DNA from: Glebionis coronaria | Lineage: Eukaryota > Streptophyta > Magnoliopsida > Asterales > Asteraceae | Direction of reading: 5' to 3' | Assembly (NCBI GenBank): GCA_025667525.1 | Contig: CM046880.1 | Coordinates: forward strand, 597,119,452-597,183,451 | DNA: 64,000 nt | In this document: positions 24,785 to 36,500 of the stretch, one piece after another | How the letters are laid out: every line of letters starts with the position of its first letter | Numbering within the stretch: position 1 is the first letter of the stretch | Made by a program: the position numbers and the translations under genes | The notes under the pieces: model-generated | Database searches by the model: none | The model's input: the letters and a program-made list of their open reading frames with translations, nothing else | Told to the model about the DNA's origin: nothing

Positions 24785-24890
24785 CTAAATTCGTCATACC
24801 ATACTAGTCATACAAATTCGTCATACCATACTAGTCATACAAATTCGTCATACCAATTACCAAATATGTCATACAAATTCACCTTCCAGA
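24785..24890. repeat. Short tandem repeat CGTCATACCATACTAGTCATACAAATT
   Basis: Two and a half nearly perfect copies of a 27-base unit followed by decayed copies (TATGTCATACAAATTC). Non-coding; it lies just downstream of the small plus-strand gene and before the 3' end of the minus-strand gene. Confidence 0.75.
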
Positions 24891-24998
24891 TTCGCCTTAC
24901 AGGTTATTTAACAAAATATTACATAACATACAGATTCTTTAATATAAGATTACATAACATATCATACAGGCAAAACAACAAAAGCAACCATGAGTTTG

Positions 24999-25501
24999 TC
25001 AAACCTTTGGTTTAGATGTTGAGCTTGAAGCATCTGGAATGTTTGTGCATTTCGACTTTGAAGGCCCTGGAATGTCTTTCTCGTCTTCCTCGGAACTTGA
25101 AGATAGAAATGGACTTTTCCATTTTTTAGTTTTCGACTTTGAAGGCCCTGGAATGTCTTCCTCGTTTTCCTCGGAACTTGAAGATAGAAATGGACTTTTC
25201 CATTTTTTAGTTTTTGGCTTTGAAGGCCCTGCAATATCATACTCCTCTTCATCTCCATACTTAGGTTTGGTATCTATCGGGACTTTAAAGAAAAATTCAT
25301 TTTTATCTAAATCACAAGGATCTTCATAAAAGTAGTTTAGCCAGTATTTGTATGGCCCTTTGCTTGAAACTATTTTATACTCAATGGGAGGAGTATGATC
25401 ATCACTTGAACTAGTATCAGAATTGTCACTCGAACTCATATGCACCGAATTACTGTCATGAATCTCATTTGGAGTACTGTCTGATTCAAGGTTAATTATC
25501 T
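24999..25501 (-). CDS. Ser/acid-rich hypothetical protein, probable terminal exon
   Basis: An open frame with no ATG at its 5' end. A CTGCAG|AG acceptor at 25502 suggests that it is the last exon of a spliced gene; the upstream exon was not found. It encodes a poly-Ser/Asp stretch (SSSDNSDTSSSDD), a short conserved-looking block (GPYKYWLNYFYEDP), then near-perfect repeats of about 30 residues containing KTKKWKSPFLSSSSEE and DIPGPSKSK. The acidic Ser runs look like casein-kinase-2 sites and the Lys runs could act as nuclear signals; both are inferences. No family is recognised. It lies inside MULE 1 between the F-box genes. Confidence 0.5.
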
Positions 25502-28129
25502 CTGCAGGGTTAATAAGCCTAACTTTTAGGTTTGATATATATATTATCCAGAAACCAATCGGGAAAGACACTTCTTAATGTATTTTACATTATCTTAATC
25601 ATCATATACAATCCTAATTATCAGATTACGTGTCTAATGAAAAACTATCCTAACATTTTCAAATAATTTTAATCATTTTTGCTAGATGATAATCAATAAT
25701 AAAAATAATGAATATTGTTTATGATCATTATTAAGGTTAGATAATAATGATCAGCAACAAGTATATATAAGGTGTTAATACCTATTTTGATTATCATCTA
25801 ACAAAAATGATCAGAACATTCATCAAAAAATTAAAAAGAGTTAAAGAAAAATAATAATTGACTAACCTTTACCCTTGTTCATCATTAACGATTGATTAGG
25901 GATACAAATATAGATTAGGTTTTTTAGATAGATTTTCTGCTTTTTATGGATAAAGATTTTCCAAGAGACGGTTAAGGAACTGTTATAATGAAAATTCCGG
26001 GTGACCATTTTAATGGCTCAACGGGTTGGGCTTGGTTTAAAGTGTTGTTCATTTATTTTGAGTTGTTAGAGTATAGTATGCATGTTAGGATTGATTGGAA
26101 TCAGATTTGTTGAGTTTTGTATCCATTTGGTTTGAAAAATTTGTTTTCTGAAATATTAAGGGGTGTTTGGATCAGTGTTTTTATTGGATTGTATGTCTTG
26201 AATCTTGGCTTAAAACTGGTCTAAGTTACTCACTAGGTTGGTAATAGGTGCTAAGGGTATTTGGTTTTCATTTTTGTGAAGATTTAAAAGCATTTGCATG
26301 TGAAAATTTGAGAAACATAGCAAAAATCCAGTAAACTGCTTTTGTGACTGAAATTGTGGAAATTTGTGCCTCTAATTCATTAGGTTGTTAGATTATAGGT
26401 TTAAGCAGGGTTGAGTATTGGTTGTATGCCATGTGTTTAGTTTGTATGCAAGATATGGGCTTCTAAATTTCACTTGTGTGCCAAGTAGATCAGAAAACAC
26501 CCTTAGAACTAGCAATTCATATCAGCAACATTCTTTGTGCATTTTGTGTGGATTTTGTGAAATGATCTTGGTTGATTTGTGTTTATTTTGACTCCTTATA
26601 CTCCAAAGGGTATAAGGTTTCCCCTTGTATCCAATCAAACATCCACATAACCAAGATCAAGCCCTCTTGATCAATTTTTCGCAAGTGAAGAAATAACACT
26701 TGTGTTCATCAGTCATATTGCCTAAACTGGGCACGTTTTGATCCATAAAAGCTTGATTCTTGTTTGTTTTTGATTTAAAAGTAAGTTTTAAGTAAGTAAT
26801 AGTTACTGCTTTGTGTTTTTAAAGTTTTAAAAAAAAAATAAAAAAAATTTGCAAAAACTCACCTGGCCTGGGCTCGAACACGCGACCTCTCTTTTGGAGG
26901 AGTAACGTGTTTACCAGTGATCCGTATGGTTTTTTTACGTTTAAGTTTCATTTCATTATCTATTTAAGGGTTATGGGATTTGTAGCTTATTTGATTAACA
27001 GCTTATAAATAAGCTATTTCTAACTTATTTCTTGTAGCTTTTTCCTGTTTAGCATTTTTCTTAGGTTTATATTAGGGTTTTTGACTTTTCTGAGCAAAAA
27101 GTTTATTTTTCCCATTATTAATTAATTTATTAGGATTATTTTAAGTTTTAATTTTAAAAAGTCATTAAAAAATAGTAAAAGGTATACTAAAAATCTGAAA
27201 AAATTGTTTTTAGGTTTTAATTTATATATTTGAGGTTTACAGCCCAAAAGGTTTTCAAAAACTTTTATTTTTAATTTTATTTTATTTTAGGGTTTTTTAT
27301 TAACTTTGAAATTTAATATATAATTATTAAAAAGGTTTTAGGAACTTTAATTTGCATTTGTATCTTAGTTACATTATTTAGGATTTTTAGTAATTTTTTA
27401 GAATTTATTTATAAACTTTTTATTTTTTTGATTATTTTAATATTATTTTATTGCTAAAAACAGAAATTTGGTTTTTTCTACTTTTTTCATTTTTCCTAGA
27501 TTGTAGACATTAAATTAGGAACTTTGTAACATTCCAAATCTTTTTAGGACTTTTCATTTATTTTTTATAATTAATTTAAGATTTAATAGATTTTAATAGT
27601 TTTTAAGTGTTTAAAAATAGTTTAATTTGGTTTTAAAATTTTTAAAAATAGTTTTTAGCTTTATTAGGATATTTTTGAGGTTTACAATCATATAATCACA
27701 TTTCTTTCTCAATCATATAATCACAAATTTTTAAAAATAGTTTTTAGCTTTATTAGGATATTAGGATATTTTTGAGGTTTACAATCATATAAAAATAGTT
27801 TTCGTAACCGTCTTTCTCTTCTAATCCATTTCTTTCTCAATCATATAATCATAAACATTAATCAATTCTTAACACAACGCACTTGCCTCCTCGATCATAT
27901 AATCACAAACATTAATCAAACATTTTGGTTAATTGATCAACTAACGGTGCGCAAGTGATCAACTAGTATTTATTTTGACTAGTCTTGTCGAGATACAAAG
28001 TCAACTAATGAAATTGTACTATGATCTTTAAGTTTACATTTACTAGCTTATAAGTATGTTGACAAAAAGTTCTTCATCACATACAACATACGAATTGTTT
28101 GTTTCTTTTGTCACAAACAATTTAAAAAA
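25502..28129. other. Spacer with repeat module B and F-box 2 upstream region
   Basis: No gene is recognised. It contains a tRNA-like segment (26862-26935), the AT-rich module B (about 26560-27400, inverted relative to module A), and a patchwork at 27620-27930 in which AATCATATAATCACA, TTTCTTTCTCAATCATATAATC and TTTTTAGCTTTATTAGGATAT recur several times. Just before F-box 2 (27936-27965) are TTGATCAAC-type words like those of the TIRs. Confidence 0.55.
26862..26935 (-). repeat. tRNA-like (SINE-type) sequence c
   Basis: Inverted relative of sequence b: on the minus strand it reads GATCACTGGTAAACACG, then CTCCTCC, then the B-box-like GTGTTCGAGCCC followed by AGGCCAGGTGAG. Good conservation between b and c implies that the surrounding module was duplicated in inverted orientation. 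Confidence 0.5.
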
Positions 28130-29245
28130 ATGTCTGATTACATTCCATCAGAAATACAAAGAGAAGTAATGCTTAGACTACCTGTAAGAGACGTATGCAG
28201 ATGTCGTCAGATATGCAAGTCACTCAAAGCTATCATTGACGCAGAAGATTTCATTCGTGAATACGGGTCTCATGAGGTTGCTAATTGCAGCTTTAGTTTT
28301 CAATACAAGGAAGAGGTTCTGGGTAATGGTATCATGTATAAGGTGAATAGTGACTTAGAATTCAGACTTGTTGGGAATTCTGGATTAAATTCTGCTTCTC
28401 TGGATGCACTCTGCACTTCTGAAGGTATATGGTGTTTTGTCCATGCCGGCGATATCGCATTTGTTCTCTGGAACCCAACATTGGACAAAAATGTGACTAT
28501 CTTGGCACCATATCTAGAGGCTCCTTTTTCCAAAAAGGTATTTGGGTTTGGTGTTTCTGAGGCAACACAGGAACCTACCATAGTGAAGATAACTAATCCA
28601 GTAGTTGAAGGTGCATGCTCAGTCTTTGTATTTACAATGTCCTCACGTGTATGGATTGATTTGTTACCCGAAGATTCGCCCCGGGGATCTCTTCGAATCA
28701 AAAGGGGCAGCCAGGCGGTGGTGGCCGGAAGAATTTATTGGGTGTGTTCTGAAAACTATATTTGTAACCGTGATCAAGAGCACATAAGATATATGATTTT
28801 GTCCTTTGGACTGGATACTCACCAGTTTATACTGGAAGATATCCCTGAGGAGATAACAAGAGCCATTCCACCTCCATACACACTTTCAAAACTAAACAAT
28901 CGTCTCATAATTTCAGGGACAGTTGTTTTTCTAAGAGGACGAGTTACTTGTGCTTGGCAATTAGATGTGGTGGATGGCTTGCTTTCAATGGCTAGAGTGA
29001 ATTACTTTCACGAAAGGGTTATCGAGGTAGTGCCAAAGTTGTTGGGGTTTACAAATAACAACAAGCCGATATTTGTGAGTAGTGTAAACCCTGTTGGTTT
29101 TCCTCACATCCTAGAAACATGGAACAGACCAACCAGGCAGTTTGTAAACAACCTAGCTATTCAAGGAGTACCCAGTTCTTTCATGGTCGGCCCCTACAAG
29201 GAATCGTTATTTCTTCTTAACAGTCCACCAAGTGAAATTATATAA
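28130..29245 (+). CDS. F-box protein 2 with F-box-associated C-terminal region
   Basis: Intact, intronless, 371 codons, with the F-box at residues 3-45 (YIPSEIQREVMLRLPVRDV...RCRQICKSL) followed by a beta-rich F-box-associated domain (IWCFVHAGD near 104, VLWNPTLDK near 115, KVFGFGV near 137, GSQAVVAGRIYWVCSE near 197, LLGFTNNNKPIF near 306, MVGPYKESLFLLNS near the end). It should act as substrate receptor of an SCF ubiquitin ligase; the target is unknown. It is a paralogue of F-box 1 and clearly closer to the broken F-box of the second element (57760-58830). The start is the first ATG after an A-rich leader. It lies upstream of the transposase gene on the same strand. Confidence 0.93.
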   Translation: MSDYIPSEIQREVMLRLPVRDVCRCRQICKSLKAIIDAEDFIREYGSHEVANCSFSFQYKEEVLGNGIMYKVNSDLEFRLVGNSGLNSASLDALCTSEGIWCFVHAGDIAFVLWNPTLDKNVTILAPYLEAPFSKKVFGFGVSEATQEPTIVKITNPVVEGACSVFVFTMSSRVWIDLLPEDSPRGSLRIKRGSQAVVAGRIYWVCSENYICNRDQEHIRYMILSFGLDTHQFILEDIPEEITRAIPPPYTLSKLNNRLIISGTVVFLRGRVTCAWQLDVVDGLLSMARVNYFHERVIEVVPKLLGFTNNNKPIFVSSVNPVGFPHILETWNRPTRQFVNNLAIQGVPSSFMVGPYKESLFLLNSPPSEII

Positions 29246-30352
29246 TCTCCCTGCTATGTTATGTCTTGTATTTCTTTTCGTTTGTTTGTTTTGTGTAATG
29301 TATGTACTGTTCTCAATCTTATTTACCAAATGCAATAGTGCTCAACCATAGCACAATTTTCACAAATGATCAACTTTTAGTCACTGTAGCAAGTTTATTC
29401 TACCTGGGCACGTTTTTTGTTCTTGTTGGCTTAAATCTCGTAGACTTTATTCAGTTTTTGTGTTTTTGGTAGATTATAGTCATCAGGGGTGTGTTTGGAT
29501 TAAAAAGAAAAAAAAATAGTTTTTGTAAAAAGAGACTGGCCAGGACTCGAACCTGCGCCATCTCTCCCACACACCAACGTGTTAACCAACTCTGCCCTTG
29601 GGTCTTTTACTGACCAAGGTGCGTTTGTTTTCTATTTAATGGGTTTTTACTTTTGGGTTTTCAAATATAAACAGCTTATACATAAGCTGTTTTCAGCTTA
29701 TTTACTTAGTTTTTTAGCCTCTTTTGATTTTTTATTTGTTTATTATAGTATTTAGGACTTTTTAGTTTAAAAATCTTATTTTTCACGTTATTAAATTAAT
29801 TTTTATGATTATTTTAGTACCCGTATTTTAATAATTAGATTAAAAATAGTTTAATTAATTTTAAAAGTTTTCAAAAAATATTTTAGGTTTTAATTAAATA
29901 TATTGAGATTTACAGCTTTTAAAATTTCCATTTTAGTTTATTTTTAATTTTATTTAATTTTAAGGTTTTTTCATTAACTTTATAAATTAATATAAAATTA
30001 TTAAATAGGTTTTAGACTTTTTGGTTTTCAAATTTGTGATTTTTATATTTTTTTTAAGTTTATACTAATTTTTTGGTAATTTTTAGGACACTTTCGTTTT
30101 TCGTCGAGTTTTACGATTTCGATCGTTTTACATCGTAGGGTAATTTTTAGCGTAATCCGTCTTATCAGTTTATCAGTTTACCATTTTAACTAATTAAATC
30201 ACGTTAGGTGTAACTGTATTTATTTCTCAATCTAACAAATCTTAAATAGCATTTATGTTTTAATTTATATGAGTTTATATCAGTATATCAGTTGATCAGT
30301 TTAATTAGTATATATACGGTTATGTTATTGTGTAACTTGAATACATAATAAA
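29246..30352. other. Spacer with tRNA-like sequence d and repeat module C
   Basis: No gene. After the F-box 2 terminator region lie a tRNA-like segment (29533-29610) and an AT-rich module (about 29640-30060) sharing phrases such as ATTTACAGC and TTTTTAATTTTATTT with modules A and B. The last 250 bases, ATCAGTTTATCAG-rich, are the likely promoter/leader of the transposase. Confidence 0.55.
29533..29610 (-). repeat. tRNA-like (SINE-type) sequence d
   Basis: Minus strand: A-box-like GGGCAGAGTTGGTTAACACG and B box GCAGGTTCGAGTCCTGGCC, at about 45-50 bases spacing. This is the most tRNA-like of the four, but the complete acceptor stem and anticodon loop cannot be drawn with confidence. Confidence 0.5.
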
Positions 30353-33000
30353 ATGGGTGATTCAAAAAAAGAGTTTTTGGTCTATTTAGTTTATGCAGAC
30401 AAAGCTTACGGTGTGTCGCTTAAGAAAAGCATAACGTACAATGAACTAGTTGCGATTGTGAAGAATAGATTCAAGTTTAGCGTGTCTTCCGTAGTCTTGT
30501 TTACATACGAAGTAGGTACAAAGTGTGTGTACATTGAGAATGACGCCGATGTGAAATTTTTCATCAGTTCCACTTGGAATTCACAAGGTACAACAAATAC
30601 TCTTAACATTAAAAAGATAGATCAGTGCTTAGATTACAATCCTACTTCATCTAACCATCAAGATTTCAATTTGTTAAATTCTAAACCAACTTGTTCTAAG
30701 AAATTAGATTTTGATCTCAATGAAAATGCAAAAGAAGAGTATGAAGAAAATTTGGAAACAAATTCGTTTAAAAACATTTTCCGAACACCACAACAACAAC
30801 CAATTAAAAAGGCAAAAAATGAGTATGAAGAAAATTGGGAAACAAATACGTTTAAAAACATTTTCCGAACACCACCACAACAACCAATTAATAAAACACC
30901 AAAAAATTATAATATATATGCTAAAAGGGTGTTTAAACCGGGTGACAAATTTGATAGCAAAAAATTATGCAAGTATGAAATAGGTTATAAAGCTATTCTA
31001 GAAGGTTATGAGTTTAACACTTTGAAAACAGATAAATTTAGGTATGAGGTAATGAGTGTCAATAAGGATTGTAAATGGAAAATAACATCACGTAAATGTG
31101 ATTATAGTAGTGGATGGGTAATAAAAAAGGTAAACGACCACCACACATGTGAAAAAAGACAAATAGGTATGTATCACCGTAATGCTAGAGCTGAATTGTT
31201 GGGCCATTTATTGGCTCCTAAGTTTAAAGACAACAATCGCATTTACAAAGGAAAAGAAATCCAACATGACATAAACTGGCAGTACAACCTGAACATTACA
31301 TACAAGCAAGCCTGGAGATCAAAGAATCATGCATTGATAGAGACATCAGGTTGCCCAATAAAATCCTTTTCGTAGTTACCTTTTTATTGTCATAATTTGG
31401 AATTGACAAATGATGGTACTACTACATCTATTGACACCGATGACGAAGGACGTTTTAAGATGGTTTTTGTAGCTTTTGGTGTTGCGGTAAGTATTTGTAT
31501 AATAAATTCATAAGTTATACATTAATCTGTTTTACATTTTAGCATTTATCTAATTCTATGTTTTATTTCCCTTTAGATTGAAAGCTTTAAGTACCATATG
31601 CGACCATTGATCATAATAGATGCGGCGCATCTAAAAGGCCCTTACCTAGGAACAAATCTGGTGGCAGTTGGAATGGATGGAAACAATCAAATCATACCGA
31701 TAGCAACTGGAGTGACTCAGGGTGAGACAGGTGCTTCATGGTCATGGTTTTTGAAGAAGTTGAAAGATTGCATAGGAGAAAACCCTAACCTGGCTATCAT
31801 ATCAGATAGGCACGTAGGAATATTAGCATCGGTAAAAGACGTTTTCCCAAATGCATTCCATGGCTATTGTTGCAGACACATGATGATGAATTGTAATATC
31901 AAGGCAGACAAACTAACAGCAGCATACTGGAAGATGTGCAAAGCGTACACAGTAGACACTTTTAATGAAGCAATGATGGAGATTAGAGCAAAAGCACCAG
32001 CAGCATACAAGAAGCTGATAGAGGCGGGTGTTGAAAAGTGGTCTAGAGCACACTGCCCAAGTAGTCGTTACAATTACATGACGTCTAATAGCGTTGAGTC
32101 AATCAATTCATTAACAAAAGATGTCCGCAAACTACCGGTAACTAACCTACTGGAGTGGTATAGATGTCTTGTACAGGAAAGGTATTGCGAGCGTCGAGAA
32201 AATTATGCAGGTTAGTTATGCTTTTACCATATATTTGAGGGCCCTATATTTGATACATATTATTAAATAATTCGTTCAACTAACTTAGTGTATTAATGTA
32301 GAAGCTAAAGAAGATGAATTAAGTCCATGGGCCACGAGGAAAATTACAATGCGGATGAACAAGAGTTTAAACTGGCTTGTGGCAGGAATTGAGATGTACA
32401 AAGTTTATCAAGTAGATGATCGTCGCAGAATCCATATAGTGAAGTTATGTGATTATAGATGTACATGCCGCGTATGGCAAATTTCAGGTTTGCCTTATGC
32501 TCATGCATTAGCTGTTTGTAGGTGTCTTGGATTGACAGACTTCAGTCAATTGTCACAAGGGTGGTTCAGGACAACGGCGCTTAAAGCAACGTACCAAGGG
32601 TTGGTATATCCTGTGGGAAAGATTTCTGGGTGGCAGCGTCCTAATTACTTACAAAGAGTTCAGCCACCAATAATCAAAAGGCCATCTGGACGACCAAAGG
32701 GGACAAGCCTTATTTTATCTCAAAATGAAGTGCCTGTAATCCCAACTTGTGGCAGGTGTGGTAGTCGTGGCCACTATCGCCAAGGATGCTTACAAGCAAT
32801 ACCAACTCCACCCAAAAAAGTAAGTGTTTACATTCACCTAATTTTTTAAACATCAACATATAATGATCAAATCATGACTTCTGTGACACATTATATAGGC
32901 ACAAAATGGGGCGACGCAAGAAGATGGAATTAACTCACAACAAACACATTACGACTCACAGCCATTCCATTGGGATGTTGTAAACTTGAACGACCCTTAG
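30353..33000 (+). pseudogene. MURA-type Mutator transposase, one in-frame stop
   Basis: This is the enzyme expected to move the element. Exons about 30353-31486, 31577-32211, 32302-32820 and 32899-33000. The N-terminus has a PB1-like/MuDR fold region, then a WRKY-GCM1-like zinc region (CKWKITSRKC...HHTC). The DDE-type MULE transposase domain follows, with Asp in IIIDAAHLKG, Asp in IISDRHVG and Glu in SNSVESIN. A SWIM zinc finger (CTCRVWQISGLPYAHA) and a CCHC knuckle (CGRCGSRGHYRQGC) complete the family's usual order. A TAG at 31373-31375 interrupts exon 1 in an otherwise continuous frame just before LPFYCHNLEL, so the copy encodes a truncated protein unless the stop is bypassed. Residues 129-184 include a 28-codon direct duplication (84-bp period, 30737-30904). 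ATG 30353 is the first in frame. Confidence 0.9.
30737..30904 (+). repeat. 84-bp direct duplication in transposase exon 1
   Basis: GAGTATGAAGAAAATT at 30737 recurs at 30821, followed by the same order of codons (ETNxFKNIFRTP, then a Gln run, then QPI). The duplication keeps the frame and lies in the linker between the PB1-like and DNA-binding regions. Confidence 0.85.
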
Positions 33001-33561
33001 TTGCTTATAACTATTGGGATGCAAGCAGACGGGATGAACTCACAACAAAAAGTAAGAAGAAATCTTAAGTATTTGTTTTGTAACTATTTGTCTTTCAAAC
33101 ACAATGTCTGCCGGGGATGCTGTTATCTTTTTTGCTTTCAAACAATTTGCCTACTTTCATGTTAATACAATTTTATACTAGCTAATCCAAATACAACTAC
33201 TTAAAACAAATTAACTAATCAAAATAAAATAGAAGGGTAGGGTAAAGAAAATTACTCTGCATCCAGGCCCTTTGCTATTGCTTGTGGTCAATTCACTTCT
33301 TGATCAAACAATCCTTTATAGCCAGCCTCGAAACAAATACTTAGCGATTGCGGGTCAAATTAATACAAAGGTATATAAACACGTCAAAATAATCAGGTCA
33401 TTCCAAATGTCATTAAAAATTAAAACGGTCCTCAACCGTGGACAGGCATATTACAAGAAGTGTTAGACCCATAAACGTTCAGGTCATAAGTGTTTACAAA
33501 AGATATGCCTACAATTCATAAATGTTAACAATTGACATACAAACTAAACCATGATCTTGTG
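33001..33561. other. Convergent spacer between transposase and protease C
   Basis: The 3' ends of the two genes face each other here. No gene, RNA or repeat was recognised; both 3' UTRs must lie in this stretch. Confidence 0.5.
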
Positions 33562-36500
33562 TTAGAAATACAATCGGATCAGTTTCTCTCGGTACGCCAT
33601 AGCCGCTTGTATTGGGTCTTCAACATCCAATGGGATCCCATGAGTCAACCTATATACATAATAAGACATAAGAACCGGACTTATAAAATTCAACCTATAG
33701 GCCATAAAAATATATTTAGTAAAAATATAATTAATTGAAATGTTCGTTACCTGTATAGAAATAAGCAAACAAATACACCACAATCACCAAATATACCTCC
33801 TTGCTGGGGGACGTTTTGTGCATGTCTAAACTTAATACTATACTGACTTGGATCAATTCCTTTGCTAGCAAACACACCGGCCTATTGTAGAACCACAGGG
33901 AGCTTAGTCTCTAGACACTTCCTCATTTTAACATACCATGGACGAGTTTCTTCTCCACATAGGTCTAGACTTTCTGGCAATAGACTATCATAGAACGTCA
34001 CATTTCCAGTTCTGATATGAAACTGTGCAAGAGACCAATGTGTCTTGGGTTGATTTATTGGAATGAAGACCTACAAAATGTTTACATTTATAATTAGCCT
34101 TATACTACTTAGTTATGGCCTCTGTTGGACAACTACCTCCTAAAAGGGACCAAAACAGTAATTTTCGCTAGTTAAAAAAAGGTACCTGCTCAACATCAGT
34201 CCATGCCAATGGGTATATTTCATTGTTTGCATAGAACAAAGGAATCGAGTCTTGAAGTAGAAGCGTCAGAAAGTAACAACTAACAATCGACCAATCATGA
34301 GAAGATTTTCTAAATCGCCAGATGTACCACGAAAATAAATCAATGTGCTGTATGCAATTCACAAAAACTTGGTCAAAAAAACATCCATATACAATAGTAA
34401 ACACATAAAAACATAGAGTCAGTGAAAATATGGCTTACCTCGTCCCAAAACCAACCTAAACGATTCTCATCCTCCCCAGTTAAACTGTCCCAGAAACGTC
34501 GATCAACCACAATGTCATTGGACCAAGGAAACTTGCAGTTACCCCAGCCAGAGGTAATCAGAAACGCTTCCAAATAGTAATCACAATAAACTTTATCAAT
34601 AGATTTGGATGGTCGCTTGAGATTCTAAACAGAATAAATACAAACCAATCACTTTAAGTCAACGGGAAAAACAAACCAATCACTTTAAGGCAGTGTATGC
34701 CATACCTCAATCCACGGTTCAAGTGCTTCACATCTTTCAATCATATCCGCGTCAAGCAAATTCTTTTGATTTCTCAGTGTATCCAAGCTTGGAATTTTTT
34801 GTTCTGAAACTTCAACAAACAGTGGCCTGCGGACATTAACATAACGCCTCTTGTTTGCTCCACATTTCTCTAAAGCAGCTTTTATATGATTCCGCTTATC
34901 TGAATGCATACTTCTCATGTCATTCTGTTCTTCCAACAACATTTTGTTCCTCCGTCTGTTAACCTCTGCAATCCTATTCTTTTCAGCAAATAGCTTCTCA
35001 GCTTTCAAACATTCATCAATTGATTGGGACCTTTCAACATCACCTTTCTGCGAGTACAAGCATCATTTAAGCATATAACTAGTTAATACAAAATTCAATT
35101 TCAAAAATTTTCAACATTAGATAGTTCACTAACCAAAAGTGGAAGATGAACAAAATCATCTAAATGATCGACCAAATCATTTAAGACACAGTCTTCATCA
35201 CTCAAATACTTGTCAGCCAAATCAGATTCGTTATTAACAGTATCCGATGTCACCTATAACAACAACAAATTGAAAATATAAACTTGTGTTTATGAATATA
35301 CTAACACAATCCGCTGGCTTGTAAAAAATATTAAATATCAATAAATATTACCTTGTGTTTCTGAATACGGGGTTTCTGTTTACGACTAATGACCTGTTAC
35401 AAATATAAATGTTAGTAAAAAATAATGTAATAGGATACATAACAGAAAAAATTAAAGTAAATGTTGATTAGGGTTAAAATATTACATTAAGGATAGTCTC
35501 AAGCTTGTAAATCCGTGCTTTCAAACTTTTTATCTCTTTGGGTAGAATCATCAAACTCTCACATAAACTCTCCAACGCAATAACTCGATCAGTAAGCGTC
35601 ACCTCTTTACTACAACTCTGGCTAGCTCGAAACCCTTCATTCTCTTTCTCACTAGCTAAGCGAGTTGCTTTCAGTTTTCTTAGATACTCACCAAAAAGAC
35701 CTCCATATTCAACAGGTGGAGCTCTAGGTGTATACCACTTGAAAAAATTATTGCTAACTGTATACCAATCTGATTGGCCCTCAGCTCTTGTTGGGTATAG
35801 GTCCCCGTAAGGTTTTTTGGCCTAAAAATCAAATTAATCATGTGAGATATCTAATTGGGACATCACAAAGTTTATGAGTAATCAGGAGTAATCATACCGA
35901 TTTATCAAACTGTTTTTATTCATGTAAATACTGTTTATTTGTATTATCTATAGAACAAAATAAGAGATTCGATCTGAATGCTGTGAAATTATGTATAAAA
36001 TCTACTGATTTTTGTGTTACGAAACAAATGGGCATCTTATAGTCATGTTCAATCGTTGGGTGACATCTTATAATCCATTTACACAAAAGAACAAATATAT
36101 TCTTGTAAAAGTCCCTAAAAGCCTTTATATGAATGATTTTGCGTCTTGTTTTGGTTACCAAAAACGATACCTATTTTCCTTCTTGTTTTGGGACATCACA
36201 AAGTTTATGAGTATAATGTAAAGAGAATGGGTAAAACTAATAATAATGTAAAGAGAATCGGTAACCTGTGGAAAAAGTTCACCAAAATACTCCCAATGTT
36301 GAAAGCTTGCGTGCTTTACCCAGAAACAGCCTCTCGGGATCTCTTGAAAAGATCTCCTCCACCAACGATCACACATACTTGATGACTCTAGAATCCAGAT
36401 CTAAACAGTATAAAAATTTTAAATCAATATTGCAAGCACAAGGAAGTTGTATAAAATTATCAATATAGCTGGTAATGTAAAATTACTAACCTTGAAACAT

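Noticed and set aside
24785..24890. CRISPR-like array
   Set aside because: Units are directly adjacent without unique spacers, copies decay, and this is plant nuclear DNA.
25039..25329. Plus-strand repetitive frame
   Set aside because: Complement of the Ser-rich repeat gene on the minus strand; the minus strand has the better product and an acceptor site.
28300..28701. Minus-strand frame of 133 codons
   Set aside because: Antisense shadow of intact F-box 2.
21240..29610. Functional tRNA genes
   Set aside because: B boxes are good, but acceptor stems and anticodon arms cannot be drawn; they are treated as tRNA-derived repeats.
35538..35810. Plus-strand frame of 90 codons
   Set aside because: Antisense of the linker exon of protease C (35822-35481).
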